From Chara braunii (taxonomy: Eukaryota > Streptophyta > Charophyceae > Charales > Characeae), in contig BFEA01000004.1 in the NCBI GenBank assembly GCA_003427395.1, positions 1,148,751 through 1,178,538 of the forward strand: a DNA stretch of 29,788 nucleotides. Direction: 5' to 3'. How positions within the stretch are numbered: the stretch's first letter is position 1; each line of letters begins with the position of its first letter. The translations under genes were made by a program, and so were the position numbers. This document shows positions 1 through 9,289 of this stretch, in pieces. The notes under the pieces are model-generated. The model worked only from the letters and a program-made list of their open reading frames with translations. It was not told where the DNA came from and ran no database searches.

Positions 1-56
<56 letters not shown>
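1..56. repeat. (AG)n microsatellite at the window edge
   Basis: Twenty-eight uninterrupted AG dinucleotides open the window. The opposite edge is a (CT)n run, so both ends probably mark places where an assembly stopped in purine/pyrimidine microsatellites. Confidence 0.97.
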
Positions 57-61
<5 letters not shown>

Positions 62-411
62 TGCAGCATACTGAAAGATATCCTTTGACCAATAGTGGTC
101 ATCGCATGCAGCATTTTTATTAGCGTCTCAACAGAGGTGATTGTGGCCAGGTTCAGACGTATGGGTGCGCTCAATCAACTTGCTACAGAGTCATATATGC
201 ACTGCGTAATTCTGCACAGTTCTTTGGTCCTATCTCCCAAACTGTCCTCCCAGCATCTTCTCCTTCGCAATAATCTCAAATCACTAAACATTTTGAACAA
301 CTCTGACGATTCAACACGGCATACTGAGGGCAAAGAATACGGAATATGTAAATGTATGGTGATAAGTGTAACATAGGTTTAGGAACTGATTGCGCATTCT
401 CAAGCACTGTA

Positions 412-520
412 CAATTGTGAACCACGGTGTCCCTCTCCTCTCGCCCCGGCTTTTGTCCTGAGCATTTTGAACCGCTGTGTGCCTCTCCTCTCGCCCTGGC
501 TTTTGTCCTGCGCAATTGTG
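412..520. repeat. Two-copy tandem duplication, ~50-bp unit
   Basis: Two adjacent copies share GAACC, a pyrimidine-rich CCTCTCCTCTCGCCC core and GGCTTTTGTCCTG. The second copy begins 50 bases after the first and differs at a few positions. CAATTGTG stands at both outer edges. No coding potential is evident. Confidence 0.85.
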
Positions 521-620
521 ACAGTGCCATCTTCTTACCTTTACTATAAATAAAAATACAGCAGTTGGCGCGGCTTCTACTGTCGCTACCTGAGCCTCTG
601 AAAGTCATGGATTGCAAGCG

Positions 621-857
621 CTATATAATCGTAATCATGCTAACGCATACCCCTTTCTGTTTTATTGACATGCCCGGAGAAATATTCCCAGGCAGCTGGT
701 GAAAGAACATCGAACAGCGAGCCTGTCCGTCAAAGCCAATGCACGCAGTGCAGTCTCCGCCTGACAACTTTCGCTCCATATCAAACAGTGACGGCATACT
801 AGCACTACCAGCCTTTTTCACTAAGCTCTGGACGTGATTCCAGTCAGATGCAACCAA
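621..857 (-). other. Possible coding fragment or exon, unrecognised
   Basis: A minus-strand open frame of up to 78 codons has a fairly balanced composition. It includes a CTAC-IGF stretch and ends in a hydrophobic tail. The start codon is TTG rather than ATG, and an AATAAA-like hexamer lies inside it near its end. It lies beyond the 3' end of the folate-receptor-like gene on the same strand, so it could be a downstream exon of a different gene, but no clear splice sites or family motif support this. It may equally be chance. Confidence 0.15.
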
Positions 858-912
858 TCTTGGCTGTGATTGCAGTCATACATTTAGAAAAGTACCAGTG
901 TGAATACGCCCT

Positions 913-1611
913 AACTGTGGCAATTGACACCCCAAACTCTGGATCCTAGCTGACAGACAACCAGCTCAAGCCACCGCAGAGTAACCAGATGCACTTACCA
1001 AACATCCAGCTGTTCACCAAAGGGGATACAAAAGCAACCCCCACGCTACTTTCATGCTCCACATCCTGAATTTGCCCACGTGCAATACCTCCTATTTCAC
1101 GATTTCAATCTCTTCGTGCTAAGAACATGGCTAGTTACACGTGCCCAACTTACAGGCAGGTATTTGTCATGAGCCAATGCAGCCATCGGTGACGCACAAC
1201 TTCAGCCAGCAATCCAGCTCTATAGTTAATCCCTCCCCTTTTACTTGTCCCAGGCAATCCACGACTCTTCTCCCAGAGGGAGCCCAGGGCAGGCTTAGGG
1301 AAAGGGGGGTTGGGACTACCAATCACAACAAGAATTTCATTTGGGACACAGACCATCACGCCTCGCCTCGCCAAGTCTACGATCAAGTACGAACTGTCTT
1401 CTTATCCTCACAAGTCTTCCCGTCCATCATCGTCCATTTCGTTTGCTGGGCTGGATGCATCTGTGCCATCGAAGGCAAAACTCAGAGCTTCGAACATCAA
1501 GTTCCCTGCCGCTTTGCAATGCGGTCGGCCACTACAGACCAAATATATCAATTAATTAAATAATGGAGAACTGCCACATAGCCTGCTTTTTTTGGCAACA
1601 CAGGTGAGTCA
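913..1611. other. No gene seen; 3' flank of the minus-strand gene
   Basis: Open frames here are short, overlap in several frames and lack motifs. The segment lies immediately downstream of the stop codon of the minus-strand gene and should hold its 3' untranslated region and polyadenylation site. No exact AATAAA was found close to the stop; an AT-rich stretch at about 1545-1563 is the nearest candidate. Confidence 0.5.
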
Positions 1612-2268
1612 TCAAAAGCTCATAAACCACCATAGAGAGAGCAGAATCGCCAAAAGATATCCTCCCAGCTCCGCCTGGTTTCTCCGAGCAGAGGACTTGG
1701 AAGGCCGCGAACCCTGAACCCCATCGTTGCCCTGAGGCTCTTGCATAAGGCTTCCAGCGGAGGGCGAGGAAGGCTGCGAGCCCCGACCTGAACCGCTGCC
1801 CTGCGAGTCTTGTGCGGACTGCATCTGCATAACTGTGCACTCCTGCCCAACGGAGGCATTGGCAGCGGCTACGAGAGTGGGATCCGTTATGTTATCCTTG
1901 CACTCAGCAGGAATAACCAAGGGGTCACAGCAGAAAGGAGTCGCCGGAAAGTCCGTATGAGTTGGCCCACCATAACATTCGGGTGTCGTAACCACCTCAG
2001 TTTTCAAGGTCCCATCGATTCCCAAATTGGTACCCAGGTATTCAAAGAGCAGGCTCAGGAATGTCGGCGCATCCAATGTGGCCAAAAACTTGCTGATGTT
2101 TCGGCAGCTGGCAAACATATCCTCTGCCATATCATTACAGAACTTCAATGTCTTTTCCGTACCATTCACTGCCACGTACCGTGCCGCATCCGGATTGCAG
2201 TTTATGGCACAAATAATCGCCTCCAAATGATGCTGACACCGCTGATATGGACGAAGAAGATCGCAGAC
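1612..2268 (-). CDS. Folate-receptor-like GPI-anchored protein, terminal exon
   Basis: This exon encodes residues 179-396 of a predicted 396-residue protein. A pyrimidine-rich tract ending in GGTCAG precedes the first codon at 2268, and the exon is in phase 0. It has eleven cysteines (180, 189, 198, 202, 222, 233, 276, 291, 292, 301, 322). Their early spacing follows the C-x8-C-x8-C-x3-C-x-P and C-x10-C pattern of the folate receptor / riboflavin-binding family (Pfam Folate_rec). Residues about 327-372 are Ser/Gly/Gln-rich, a likely stalk. The last 17 residues are hydrophobic (LLAILLSLWWF) and end the protein, as in GPI-attachment signals. The stop TGA is at 1614-1612. The domain lacks tryptophan, whereas vertebrate folate receptors use several for folate contact, so the ligand is unknown. 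The likely location is the outer cell surface. The family call is by cysteine pattern only. Confidence 0.75.
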   Translation of the reverse strand, partial: VCDLLRPYQRCQHHLEAIICAINCNPDAARYVAVNGTEKTLKFCNDMAEDMFASCRNISKFLATLDAPTFLSLLFEYLGTNLGIDGTLKTEVVTTPECYGGPTHTDFPATPFCCDPLVIPAECKDNITDPTLVAAANASVGQECTVMQMQSAQDSQGSGSGRGSQPSSPSAGSLMQEPQGNDGVQGSRPSKSSARRNQAELGGYLLAILLSLWWFMSF

Positions 2269-2400
2269 CTGACCTCAAAAAAAAGGAATAAAAAGTATTA
2301 CCCATGTAAGCAAAAAAGCACAACTTCCAGTGGACCTTGGACGAGCTGAATCGATTAAAAATAAAAGGGGGAGAGGGAGGGGGGGCGGGTGCATAACGGG

Positions 2401-2490
2401 CCAAGCTGGGTTGATGCACCCATGCACTGTCGAATTACAGACCCACGTTCGAACCCAGATGCCACCAGACGAACAGATGAACAGAATAAA
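2401..2490 (+). mobile_element. SINE-like tRNA-derived sequence, diverged copy
   Basis: An almost canonical pol III B box (GTTCGAACCC) lies near 2450, preceded by a degenerate A-box-like stretch. The sequence after the B box, GATGCCACCAGACGAACAG, matches GATGGAACCAGACGGACACAG at about 5332-5352, which follows another A/B-box pair. The two are therefore probably copies of one SINE family. The acceptor stem of a real tRNA is absent. Confidence 0.5.
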
Positions 2491-3060
2491 ATAATTATGA
2501 ACCAAGCATGGGGGATGATGCAGATTGACCCAGCTTTTCAAGTGTATGACCACTTTTTATAGGCGCTCAAAAAAAGATATCAACATACCCAAACTTAAGT
2601 TGCAGGACATTTTCGAAAGCAAAGTTCAAGAGTTCGAGCAAATTTCACAAAACCCATGAGGGGAATTCTGCTAATTCCCAGTCGTTCAGCCTTCCTTGCA
2701 TGCATCTGCATGTAATCACAAACTTTCAGTGAAAATTGTCCCACATACAATAGCCCGTTCTTAAATTAACCGACACCAGGCCATGAAGAACACCAGGGGT
2801 TTTCTGCAGCTGCATTACGTAGGCTCCCGCTCCATTTGCCAGGCCCGAAATTTCTTCAGCTGTTTAAACCCCACCAAAACTCTACAACGCACTTTTTTAT
2901 CCTTCGCTGTTTAAAACACAAGTACAGTACCACGTACTTTTTAGTCATTTCCAGTATGCACGGAAGTACCCCGGAGGCTCGGATCTACAGTCTTCCCCCG
3001 AACAAAACGCACGTTCGTTAATTACGAATAGAAAGCACGGGTGCGAGGCTTTGCCTCTAT
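2491..3060. other. Intronic filler with a ~47-bp tandem duplication
   Basis: No coding exon is visible. Two copies of GCTGTTTAAA followed by an A/C-rich stretch and ACTTTTT start at 2859 and 2906. A small hairpin-forming GAGGCTTTGCCTC lies at 3047-3059. The remainder is unstructured. Confidence 0.5.
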
Positions 3061-3740
3061 GAGCCCCGTTCAGCCCCTATTATGGAGCCAGTCGGCCGCC
3101 CTAAGTGAAGGCAGGCTCGACGAGGCCCTCAGGGCCCTTTTTCGGCTACTGCGCAACGAAGGAAATTCAGGCAGTTGCGCAGCGCCAGTTGGTTGAAGAA
3201 ACCCAGGCCCTGGGCCGCCTGTGTGAATGAATGGAAAGCAGGCCCTGGGCTGGATACGGGTACCGGGCCGAACACAGGCCACAGGCAGTTGGGCACATGC
3301 AACCACCTCAGGCCCTGGGCCTGTTCTTGTGTGTACTGGGCCTCAGACTACCGGGGCCTACTGGAAGCGTCCTGGGACTGGACGCAGGCAGGCCACTTCG
3401 ATATAGCAAAGGGCCTGCCTCCTCATTCGGCATTCGGGTGCTGGCTGCATGCTGCGCAAATGCTGCTGCGCTATTTGCTGGCTGGCGCCTACGATCTCAC
3501 GGGCGAGCAGGGAAGGAGCACGCAGCCATAGCTGAGCTGCGCTGCTGTATGCTGGGTGAAGCGCAGGGTGGTCCTTGGGTGCAGGAGGCATCTGTGTGTT
3601 GGGGGACGAGGTTGTGAGTATAGCGAGAGACATACCTGGTGCTGGAAGCGTGCGACATTGGTCGCCATATGCTCGTACTTCGGGGACGCTGTTGACGTCA
3701 ACTTCGGCATTGTAGATAGGATAGATAGGATCTGCCACAT
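3061..3740. other. GC-rich intronic block with repeated GGCCCTGGGC
   Basis: This block is clearly richer in G and C than its flanks. CAGGCCCTGGGC occurs three times between about 3203 and 3322. A perfect 9-bp hairpin (CTGCGCAAC/GTTGCGCAG) lies at about 3148-3180. Several overlapping open frames exist on both strands, none with recognisable motifs. A good donor-like CCAG|GTATGT sits on the minus strand near 3637, so a non-coding or alternative exon is possible but unproven. Confidence 0.4.
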
Positions 3741-3892
3741 GTAGTCTGGGCGCCGAGCGCCAGATAGGATATCAACTCTGGTTCTTCGTTGATGATGATG
3801 ATGGGACTATTTCAGCATTGTCAATTATGAACTCTTGGTGTGTTCTTATTTGGTGAATCTCGTGATGCAATTCTGCTGTTGGTTCGAGGTCA

Positions 3893-3911
3893 NGACTANC
3901 NGNACTCNTAN
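3893..3911. other. Ambiguous bases
   Basis: Several N calls are scattered over about 19 bases. They mark low-quality sequence or a consensus conflict, so structure across this spot should not be trusted. Confidence 0.95.
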
Positions 3912-3982
3912 GTATGATGCTGTTTGATTGCTGAAGTTCGCTATTGCTCATCTTCCTTGCACGGGGTGCGTTCTATTCAAAT

Positions 3983-4066
3983 ATAACGCACGTGCGTTAT
4001 GCTACGGATACAGGGTACCAACTTTCGGAAAATGGGGCCCCAAAAAATTTAGTACCCTGAATCCGT
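3983..4066. repeat. 18-bp palindrome followed by a 15-bp hairpin
   Basis: ATAACGCACGTGCGTTAT at 3983-4000 is a perfect palindrome centred on a CACGTG (G-box/E-box) core. Directly after it, ACGGATACAGGGTAC (4004-4018) pairs with GTACCCTGAATCCGT (4052-4066) with one mismatch. The loop contains GGGGCCCC. The pair sits immediately upstream of a 5'-truncated U6-like sequence. It could be a leftover inserted sequence or a regulatory site; no function is shown. Confidence 0.7.
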
Positions 4067-4080
4067 ACCTTATCCTTCGG

Positions 4081-4138
4081 GATTAGCATGGCCTCTGAGC
4101 AAGGATGACAGGCATAAATCGAGAAATAGTCCACATGT
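4081..4138 (+). pseudogene. U6 snRNA 3'-half pseudogene
   Basis: GATTAGCATGG, then GAGCAAGGATGACAGGCATAA and TCGAGAAATAGTCCA reproduce the internal stem-loop and 3' part of U6 snRNA. The first half, including the ACAGAGA box and 5' stem-loop, is missing and is replaced by an unrelated hairpin. No oligo-T terminator follows. It is a broken copy, about 880 bases from a fuller U6-like sequence in the same orientation. Confidence 0.8.
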
Positions 4139-4256
4139 AAAAAGAAAAAAGAAAATAAAAAAGAAAAAACACAACAGCCCGTCAAGAAACCAGGCGGGAG
4201 CAATAGGGAGGGAGGGAGCAGGCGGGAGCTAGCAGGTGGGAGCGATTGGGTGGTTT

Positions 4257-4257
<1 letters not shown>

Positions 4258-4325
<68 letters not shown>

Positions 4326-4326
4326 G
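4258..4326. repeat. Compound (TG)n(GA)n microsatellite
   Basis: About 22 TG units pass directly into about 11 GA units. The open frames across it are artefacts of the dinucleotide repeat. Confidence 0.97.
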
Positions 4327-4690
4327 CCAACACCCATGTGTTCTTGACCCATCGGAAACTAGCCACCCTCCCCCCACCGGCGGCCCCACCCTACTCCCTG
4401 ACCACCGCGATTGGAATGAAGAAAGTCCCGTTGTGTTAGCGCCTTGTGCATGGAAATGCAAGGACGAAATCCTCCTGAAGCGACCGATCTCGCTGAGCCT
4501 TCTTGGTAGGGGAGACGAGGAAGAGGGCAGGGCATGCGCAGAAACACTGGTGCAGTGTTTCCGTGCATGCGCTACCCTCTTTCCCCCCTAATAGAGCTTG
4601 TGTCATTGTAGCTGTATTTGGGGCAACTTTCAGTCCAGAATACAGCAGTAATGACCACGCAGAATTCTATGTGGGGGAAGACAGTCCCAA

Positions 4691-4843
4691 GGGACTCGCT
4701 CCACTGCGCAACATTCTAAATGTATCTTTTTTTTCTGACCCGGTAATATTTCCAATACGGTCCAAATGTTTTTGACGAGTCCGAATGTACCTGGTCAATT
4801 CATAGTCTGCGCATGTTGAATGTCGAGTAGTGGAGCAAGGCCC
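4691..4843. mobile_element. MITE-like element, copy A
   Basis: The left end reads GGGACTCGCTCCACTGC. The right end, on the other strand, reads GGGCCTTGCTCCACTACT, and the similarity continues inward through CGACATTC. The element is 153 bp and too short to code for anything. The same terminal pattern appears at 6297-6411. Flanks CAA and TAA are not a convincing target duplication. Confidence 0.65.
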
Positions 4844-4957
4844 TAAGCCCGTAGAAAATGGTGGGAGGTAGCACAGAGTTTTGGGAGGGAGAGAGCAGTT
4901 TCTTCGCAGACAACCTGACGTTTTCATTACTTCAGCCAACCTAAACCTTGCAAGGGA

Positions 4958-5058
4958 GTCCTTCCCGACATCCATTAAAATCGGAACAGTACCGAGAAGA
5001 TTAGCACGGCCCCTGTACAAGCATGACAGACATAAATCAAGAAATGGTCCATTTTTTT
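4958..5058 (+). ncRNA. U6 spliceosomal snRNA-like gene, full length, possibly a pseudogene
   Basis: The sequence follows U6 snRNA over its whole length: a GTCCTTCCCGACATCC 5' region close to the plant type, AAAATCGGAAC, GAGAAGATTAGCACGG, CCCCTGTACAAGCATGACAG, AAATCAAGAAATGGTCC and a terminal T7 run that would stop RNA polymerase III. The AGC triad is intact. The near-invariant ACAGAGA box, which pairs with the 5' splice site, reads ACCGAGA, and no TATA box is visible about 30 bases upstream. The loop of the 5' stem is also altered. These points favour a decaying copy over an active gene. U6 identity itself is clear. Confidence 0.88.
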
Positions 5059-5265
5059 GGCAGGAAAGAAAAAGCAAACTTGCAAGCGAAAACTTAGCGA
5101 AATGTCATGCCAAGCGCCAGTGAGCATGAGGAGTCCCACGAGGTCGCAGCCGAATTCCCGTATGGACAGAAGAGCCTGAAGCCGCCAAATCTGTAAACGA
5201 GTATCATGCTCCATGAAGAATGGTTCTGGCCACAACAAGGGCAGTGAGAGTAGCATCCCTTACTC

Positions 5266-5350
5266 ACCTCGTGTGGCTGAGTGGTGCACACAGGTATAAC
5301 CGCTGGTAAACAGATCATCAGTTCGTGTCCTGATGGAACCAGACGGACAC
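5266..5350 (+). mobile_element. tRNA-derived SINE head with A and B boxes
   Basis: TGGCTGAGTGG at 5274-5284 is a perfect pol III A box. AGTTCGTGTCC at 5320-5330 is a good B box with a T-stem-like CATCAG/CTGATG pair around it. The spacing fits a tRNA promoter. The 5' bases cannot pair with the 3' bases as an acceptor stem, and no tRNA 3' end is present, so this is tRNA-derived, not a tRNA gene. Its 3' part matches the copy at 2401-2490. Confidence 0.6.
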
Positions 5351-5351
5351 A

Positions 5352-5782
5352 GGGTTTGGCTCCACTGGCCTACTTCGGGTAAACCCCCCCCAAGTATATA
5401 ACTGAACTTTCTCCACATGGCGCGCCTGATTGGCACGACGGAGCGCATCTGGTGGCCTCATGGTCGTCCCTCAAATTGGAGATGGCCAAACACGATCTCT
5501 TTGGCCAAGAATTCGCTTACCGTCAATTCAATGAATTGGACCTCAATTTTGTTAAATGTGAAGTCCCGTTTCCATGGATTCCCAATACACTGGACATCTA
5601 TTTTGTTAAATGTGAAATTCGTTTCCACGGATTCTCAGCAAATTTTGCTGCTGCTGGGGCACCCTTCTCATAATTGCAGTGTCCAGTACAATAGGCGGAG
5701 CCCGGCTTAAAATTACGGTAGGTCCACCACACTTACTCTAAGTTAGGGAAATTCCCCCGAGTAGTCCAGTGGAGCCGAACCC
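5352..5782. mobile_element. Non-autonomous TIR element, ~430 bp
   Basis: The left end GGGTTTGGCTCCACTGG (5352 on) is repeated inverted as GGGTTCGGCTCCACTGG at 5782-5766. Similarity extends into CCTACTTCGGG against ACTACTCGGGG. The interior holds a two-copy 54-bp tandem with TTTTGTTAAATGTGAA (copies 5547 and 5601) and one open frame running through it that looks accidental. The ends resemble those of the MITEs at 4691 and 6297. No clear target-site duplication was found. Confidence 0.6.
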
Positions 5783-6296
5783 ATAGTACACAAGGGGCTA
5801 TGCCTTCTTTGGTGGGAAGTGAGCCGGAGGTGCGGTCACGATCCTTTTTTATCTTTCGCCTGAATTCAGCGTGCTGTCATTGATTGATAAACGAGGGTGG
5901 GAAACTTCACAATACCCCATACGAAACAGGTGCTGGAGGCATCATCCAGCTTAGCTTACAGGGAAAGAAACCTGCGACACTCCCAACATGGACCACAGAC
6001 CTAGGCTGCAAAACGCGTCCAAGGAGAGTGTCCCTACCTCCTTCCCTACTCTGCATAATCCTGCTAATAAGAAAATATAGCCCGGGACTACACTAACTTC
6101 CTACAACTAAGAACTAGCCTAAAAACTATTCTGACTGGGCCTAAAGCGGCACTGGGCAGGCCCTAAGGCGGCACCTGATCTGACAAATGCTCCATCCAAC
6201 CGCTCCTCCCAGTTTCTCCTGCCCTTCGACTGTGACGTTCAGGACCCGAGCATCGAGGTCCTAGGTGCGGTCACGATTCCCATCAATGGCCTCGCT
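5783..6296. other. No gene seen
   Basis: Only short, motif-free open frames occur. A 17-bp string AGGTGCGGTCACGAT plus YC occurs at 5828 and again at 6263, the second just before the MITE at 6297. Confidence 0.5.
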
Positions 6297-6411
6297 CCAC
6301 CGCTCACCAAATGTGCAAAATGCGAGTGACTATTCTGCTAGGGCATGGGAAGATACACCAACATGTCTTTTGTTTTTCTTTCTGCATGTGGCCAGTAGTG
6401 GAGCGAGGCCC
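6297..6411. mobile_element. MITE-like element, copy B
   Basis: GGCCTCGCTCCACCGCT on the left pairs with GGGCCTCGCTCCACTACT read from the right on the other strand. CAAT stands just outside the GGCC ends on both sides and may be a short target duplication. The interior shares little with copy A, so the two are related mainly by their ends. Confidence 0.65.
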
Positions 6412-7720
6412 AATGATTGCAAAGCAGAGTTCGTCAACAAGGCCGTCAATCACTGTTTTTTTCCCACCTGAAATGGCGGAGACTCCCACGAGATTTCAGA
6501 GCTTGTGGTCACACTGCCAAGCTCAGATTTTGTGGCAGAGCAAAGATGCAATGTGCACCTTCGAACGTCAAGAAGACACCGAGTTTAAACCGCCAGTTTG
6601 CCCCGAAGCGTAATACTGCTCTTGCAAGAGCATTTTGATTCGGGCCTGGGACAGCAGCCAAAGCGGCATGGTGTGGCAAGGCAGAAATGATGTTGTTTTT
6701 GAAGGCACGGAATGGTCTAATAAAAAGATATAAGCGCAGCGGTGGCCCAAGGTCTCAGATGCGCAATTCAAGCAGATTGGAGAAGAAAGGTGTCAAAGTC
6801 GGTTCACAAAACGGGAGGAGATAGAAGTGGTACAAGGGGACATGGTGTCTCCGCAACTCCTTGGCTCGAGCTGAAGGATAAATCTGAATTCTTGATGAAG
6901 GGCTATGTAAGGCATAGTATTCCCTCTTCCATCCAATCTGGCACTCGGTTGTTATTAAGTCACAGTAGACATGCATCTTGCGGTGGAAATGAGCAAGGAG
7001 TGCTAAGTTCGAAAGGCTCTATTGAGACCCTGCCACCGTCGTCATGTGGCACCCAGTAGGTCTAGGTAGTTTTAAACAGTTTGCAACTTGATAGGCTAGA
7101 TATAAAGAGATTATATAGGCTAGATATAAAAAGATTATAGATCTTGGATTTTGCCTTTCTCAATGAATTATCGTGTCTTGTTCTTCACGTTAGAGTGTTA
7201 CGGTAAGGTACGACGTTTCTTTCGGTTTGTTCTGTTTATGGAGTTGTGGCTATTTTTTTGTACCAGAGCTGAAAACCTCACGACAACGGACTACCGATAG
7301 ATTCGGCTAGTCTGCGCCTAAATCTTTTGTCTCAGTCTCTGCACCTAAGCTGGGGCCTTAGGTCCACCCTGAAAGCCACATTCGCAACCTATCTGTCAAG
7401 CTATCGGTTCCAGCCTTCTCCAGGGGGTTGCTTCGTGGAGGGATTCCCAGCCTCATCGTTTGAGCAATAAAAGTGGGCACCTGTTTCCATTTTGAAAATG
7501 TTGCCCTTGGGAGGATTGCGAGCAGGGTCAGTCGCAAGGATTGGAAGGTAGATTCGTCGACGCAGGCTCATGTGACCTGGCAGCTTAAACCACCACTCTC
7601 ACCCACATCCCAAAATAGCCCTCCCTGTTCGGTCGGGTTTTTCAAGGAGGCAGCGGCCATTGACAACCAGCAGACCTGGTGTGGGTTTTTGCAAGCAGCA
7701 ACTCGACAATTTTTTGCACG
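6412..7720. other. Intronic filler; small tandem repeat at 7092-7139
   Basis: No exon or RNA gene was recognised. TAGGCTAGATATAAAGAGAT followed by TATA occurs twice head to tail at 7092-7115 and 7116-7139 with one difference. Open frames are short and overlap on both strands. Confidence 0.5.
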
Positions 7721-8425
7721 CAGAAGAATTCACAGAAAATTCTGAAAATCCGAGGACCCGTAGATTACGTTGTGATCTTTCCAGGAAAATTAAATACGCC
7801 GACCCGACAGTCAACGCTGCACATCAGAAAAACAACCAAAAAAAATAAAATTCACTGTGAAATAATCACCTTGCCCCGCATTCCCATATTTGCCACTCTA
7901 CCACGTGTGGGCCAACAGAAGTACTCCCAACTTCAGTGATTTTTCTCGATCAGAAGAATGGGTGAAAAGATCTGAAAATTTGAGGATCTGTAGATTAGAT
8001 TGTAACCTTTCCAGGAAAAATACCAAAAAGTTTTTAAAAGTCATTCTGGCTGTGAAATGACTCGGCGAGTTGGCACTGATCACGACTTGCAATTTGAGCA
8101 TTAGCATAGGTCATGTCATCATGGTGCCACCTTGAACCCCCTGGGCTTTCACAATCCATCTGACCTCCCAATGGATCGAGTACCACGGGCACCTCCTGAG
8201 GCCTGGCTTCAACCCTCTACTACATCCTGGACCTTTGAAAAAGAAAAAGACTCGGCGACTTTCCATTTTTTTTTTTTTCTTTCCATTTTTTCACTCTACC
8301 ATGTGTGGGCCAACAGCAGCAGTACTCCGACTTCAGTGATTTTCGCTATCAGAAGAATGAGTGAAAATTTCTGAAAATTGGAGCGCCCATAGAATTTGTT
8401 ACGATCTTTCCACGCAAAGTACTAT
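7721..8425. repeat. Three diverged copies of a ~130-bp repeat
   Basis: Copies lie at about 7721-7788 (partial), 7894-8025 and 8292-8422 in one orientation. Shared blocks are CACTCTACCACGTGTGGGCC, AACTTCAGTGATTTT, ATCAGAAGAATG, TCTGAAAATT and GATCTTTCCA. The spacing is unequal (roughly 170-400 bases), so these look like copies of a dispersed element or an old tandem with insertions. Long T runs (8264-8279, 8426-8437, 8482-8510) punctuate the third copy. Confidence 0.8.
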
Positions 8426-8480
8426 TTTTTTTTTTTCACATCATTCTAACCGCAAACAAAAACGTGGTGGCAATCTGCCG

Positions 8481-8512
<32 letters not shown>

Positions 8513-8862
8513 CTGCCGCATTTTCGATTTTTGCCATTCAGCCAATTCTCCACACTGCGCTATCGGTAGCCCTCATGAAACTGTGCTACCGGTCCCCGCA
8601 TTTTTGGAAGGCGGGTAGAGTGGTGGTTTCAAGGGCCTAGTTGCACCTCTCTCCAGTGGCCAACATTTTGCGTGCATATGGATATCAGTCTGTCCAGATG
8701 CATTCAAAATCTTGGCGGGATTTTCCCGGTGTTTTTTTCTTTTCTTCTTTTTTAACTAAGCTATATTCTTCTCTCAATTTCACCTTTAATACCTACCCAG
8801 CACTACCCCTAGGCAGCTTTACACAGAGGGTGTGTCTGTACCAGCTTCTTCTCCTACGCAGG

Positions 8863-8970
8863 GGACACGCCAAGGCACAGGAGATTGAACCGCATACTAG
8901 CCATTCGAGAGTGGACAAACCTGCCTTGTAATTGGCTGATACATAACCAAATCCTTGCCTTGGCGTGTCC
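8863..8970. repeat. Fold-back element, 14-bp perfect outer arms
   Basis: GGACACGCCAAGGC at 8863-8876 is repeated perfectly inverted at 8957-8970. With small gaps the pairing continues inward through AGGA and TAGCCATT/CAGCCAATT, so most of the 108 bases can fold into one stem. It may be a small fold-back transposon or a hairpin-RNA source. Confidence 0.7.
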
Positions 8971-9289
8971 ACGCAACGACCGTCACCCAAAGCCGACGGT
9001 CTGTGCTTACTACCATTACGTGAAGACCCCGAGATTTCTGATCAGCTATGGCACTTCGAATGAGACTCACGTGATGATGCCTGATATCTTTAGGTACGTT
9101 CTTTTCCCCGCCTATCGAGCGTTTTTTTCCCGCCACTTGGATTGGCCAGTCCATTTGCGTTGAACCGACGACTTCCATTAGGACAAAAGAAGTTAACCAC
9201 AGCACACTCGATTCCTTATGCTTTGTCTTTTTCTGAGCGAGCTTCTTGAACACCTGACACAGTAACACAGACTGCAAAGGAATTAGACA

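Noticed and set aside
1810-2349. Plus-strand ORF of 179 codons
   Set aside because: It is the antisense shadow of the well-supported terminal exon at 2268-1612.
3358-3740. Minus-strand ORFs in the GC-rich block
   Set aside because: Two overlapping frames are equally open, with no motif. The donor-like GTATGT near 3637 alone does not make an exon.
5271-5345. A tRNA gene at the perfect A box
   Set aside because: The acceptor stem does not pair and the B-box loop and 3' end are wrong. It is better explained as a tRNA-derived SINE.
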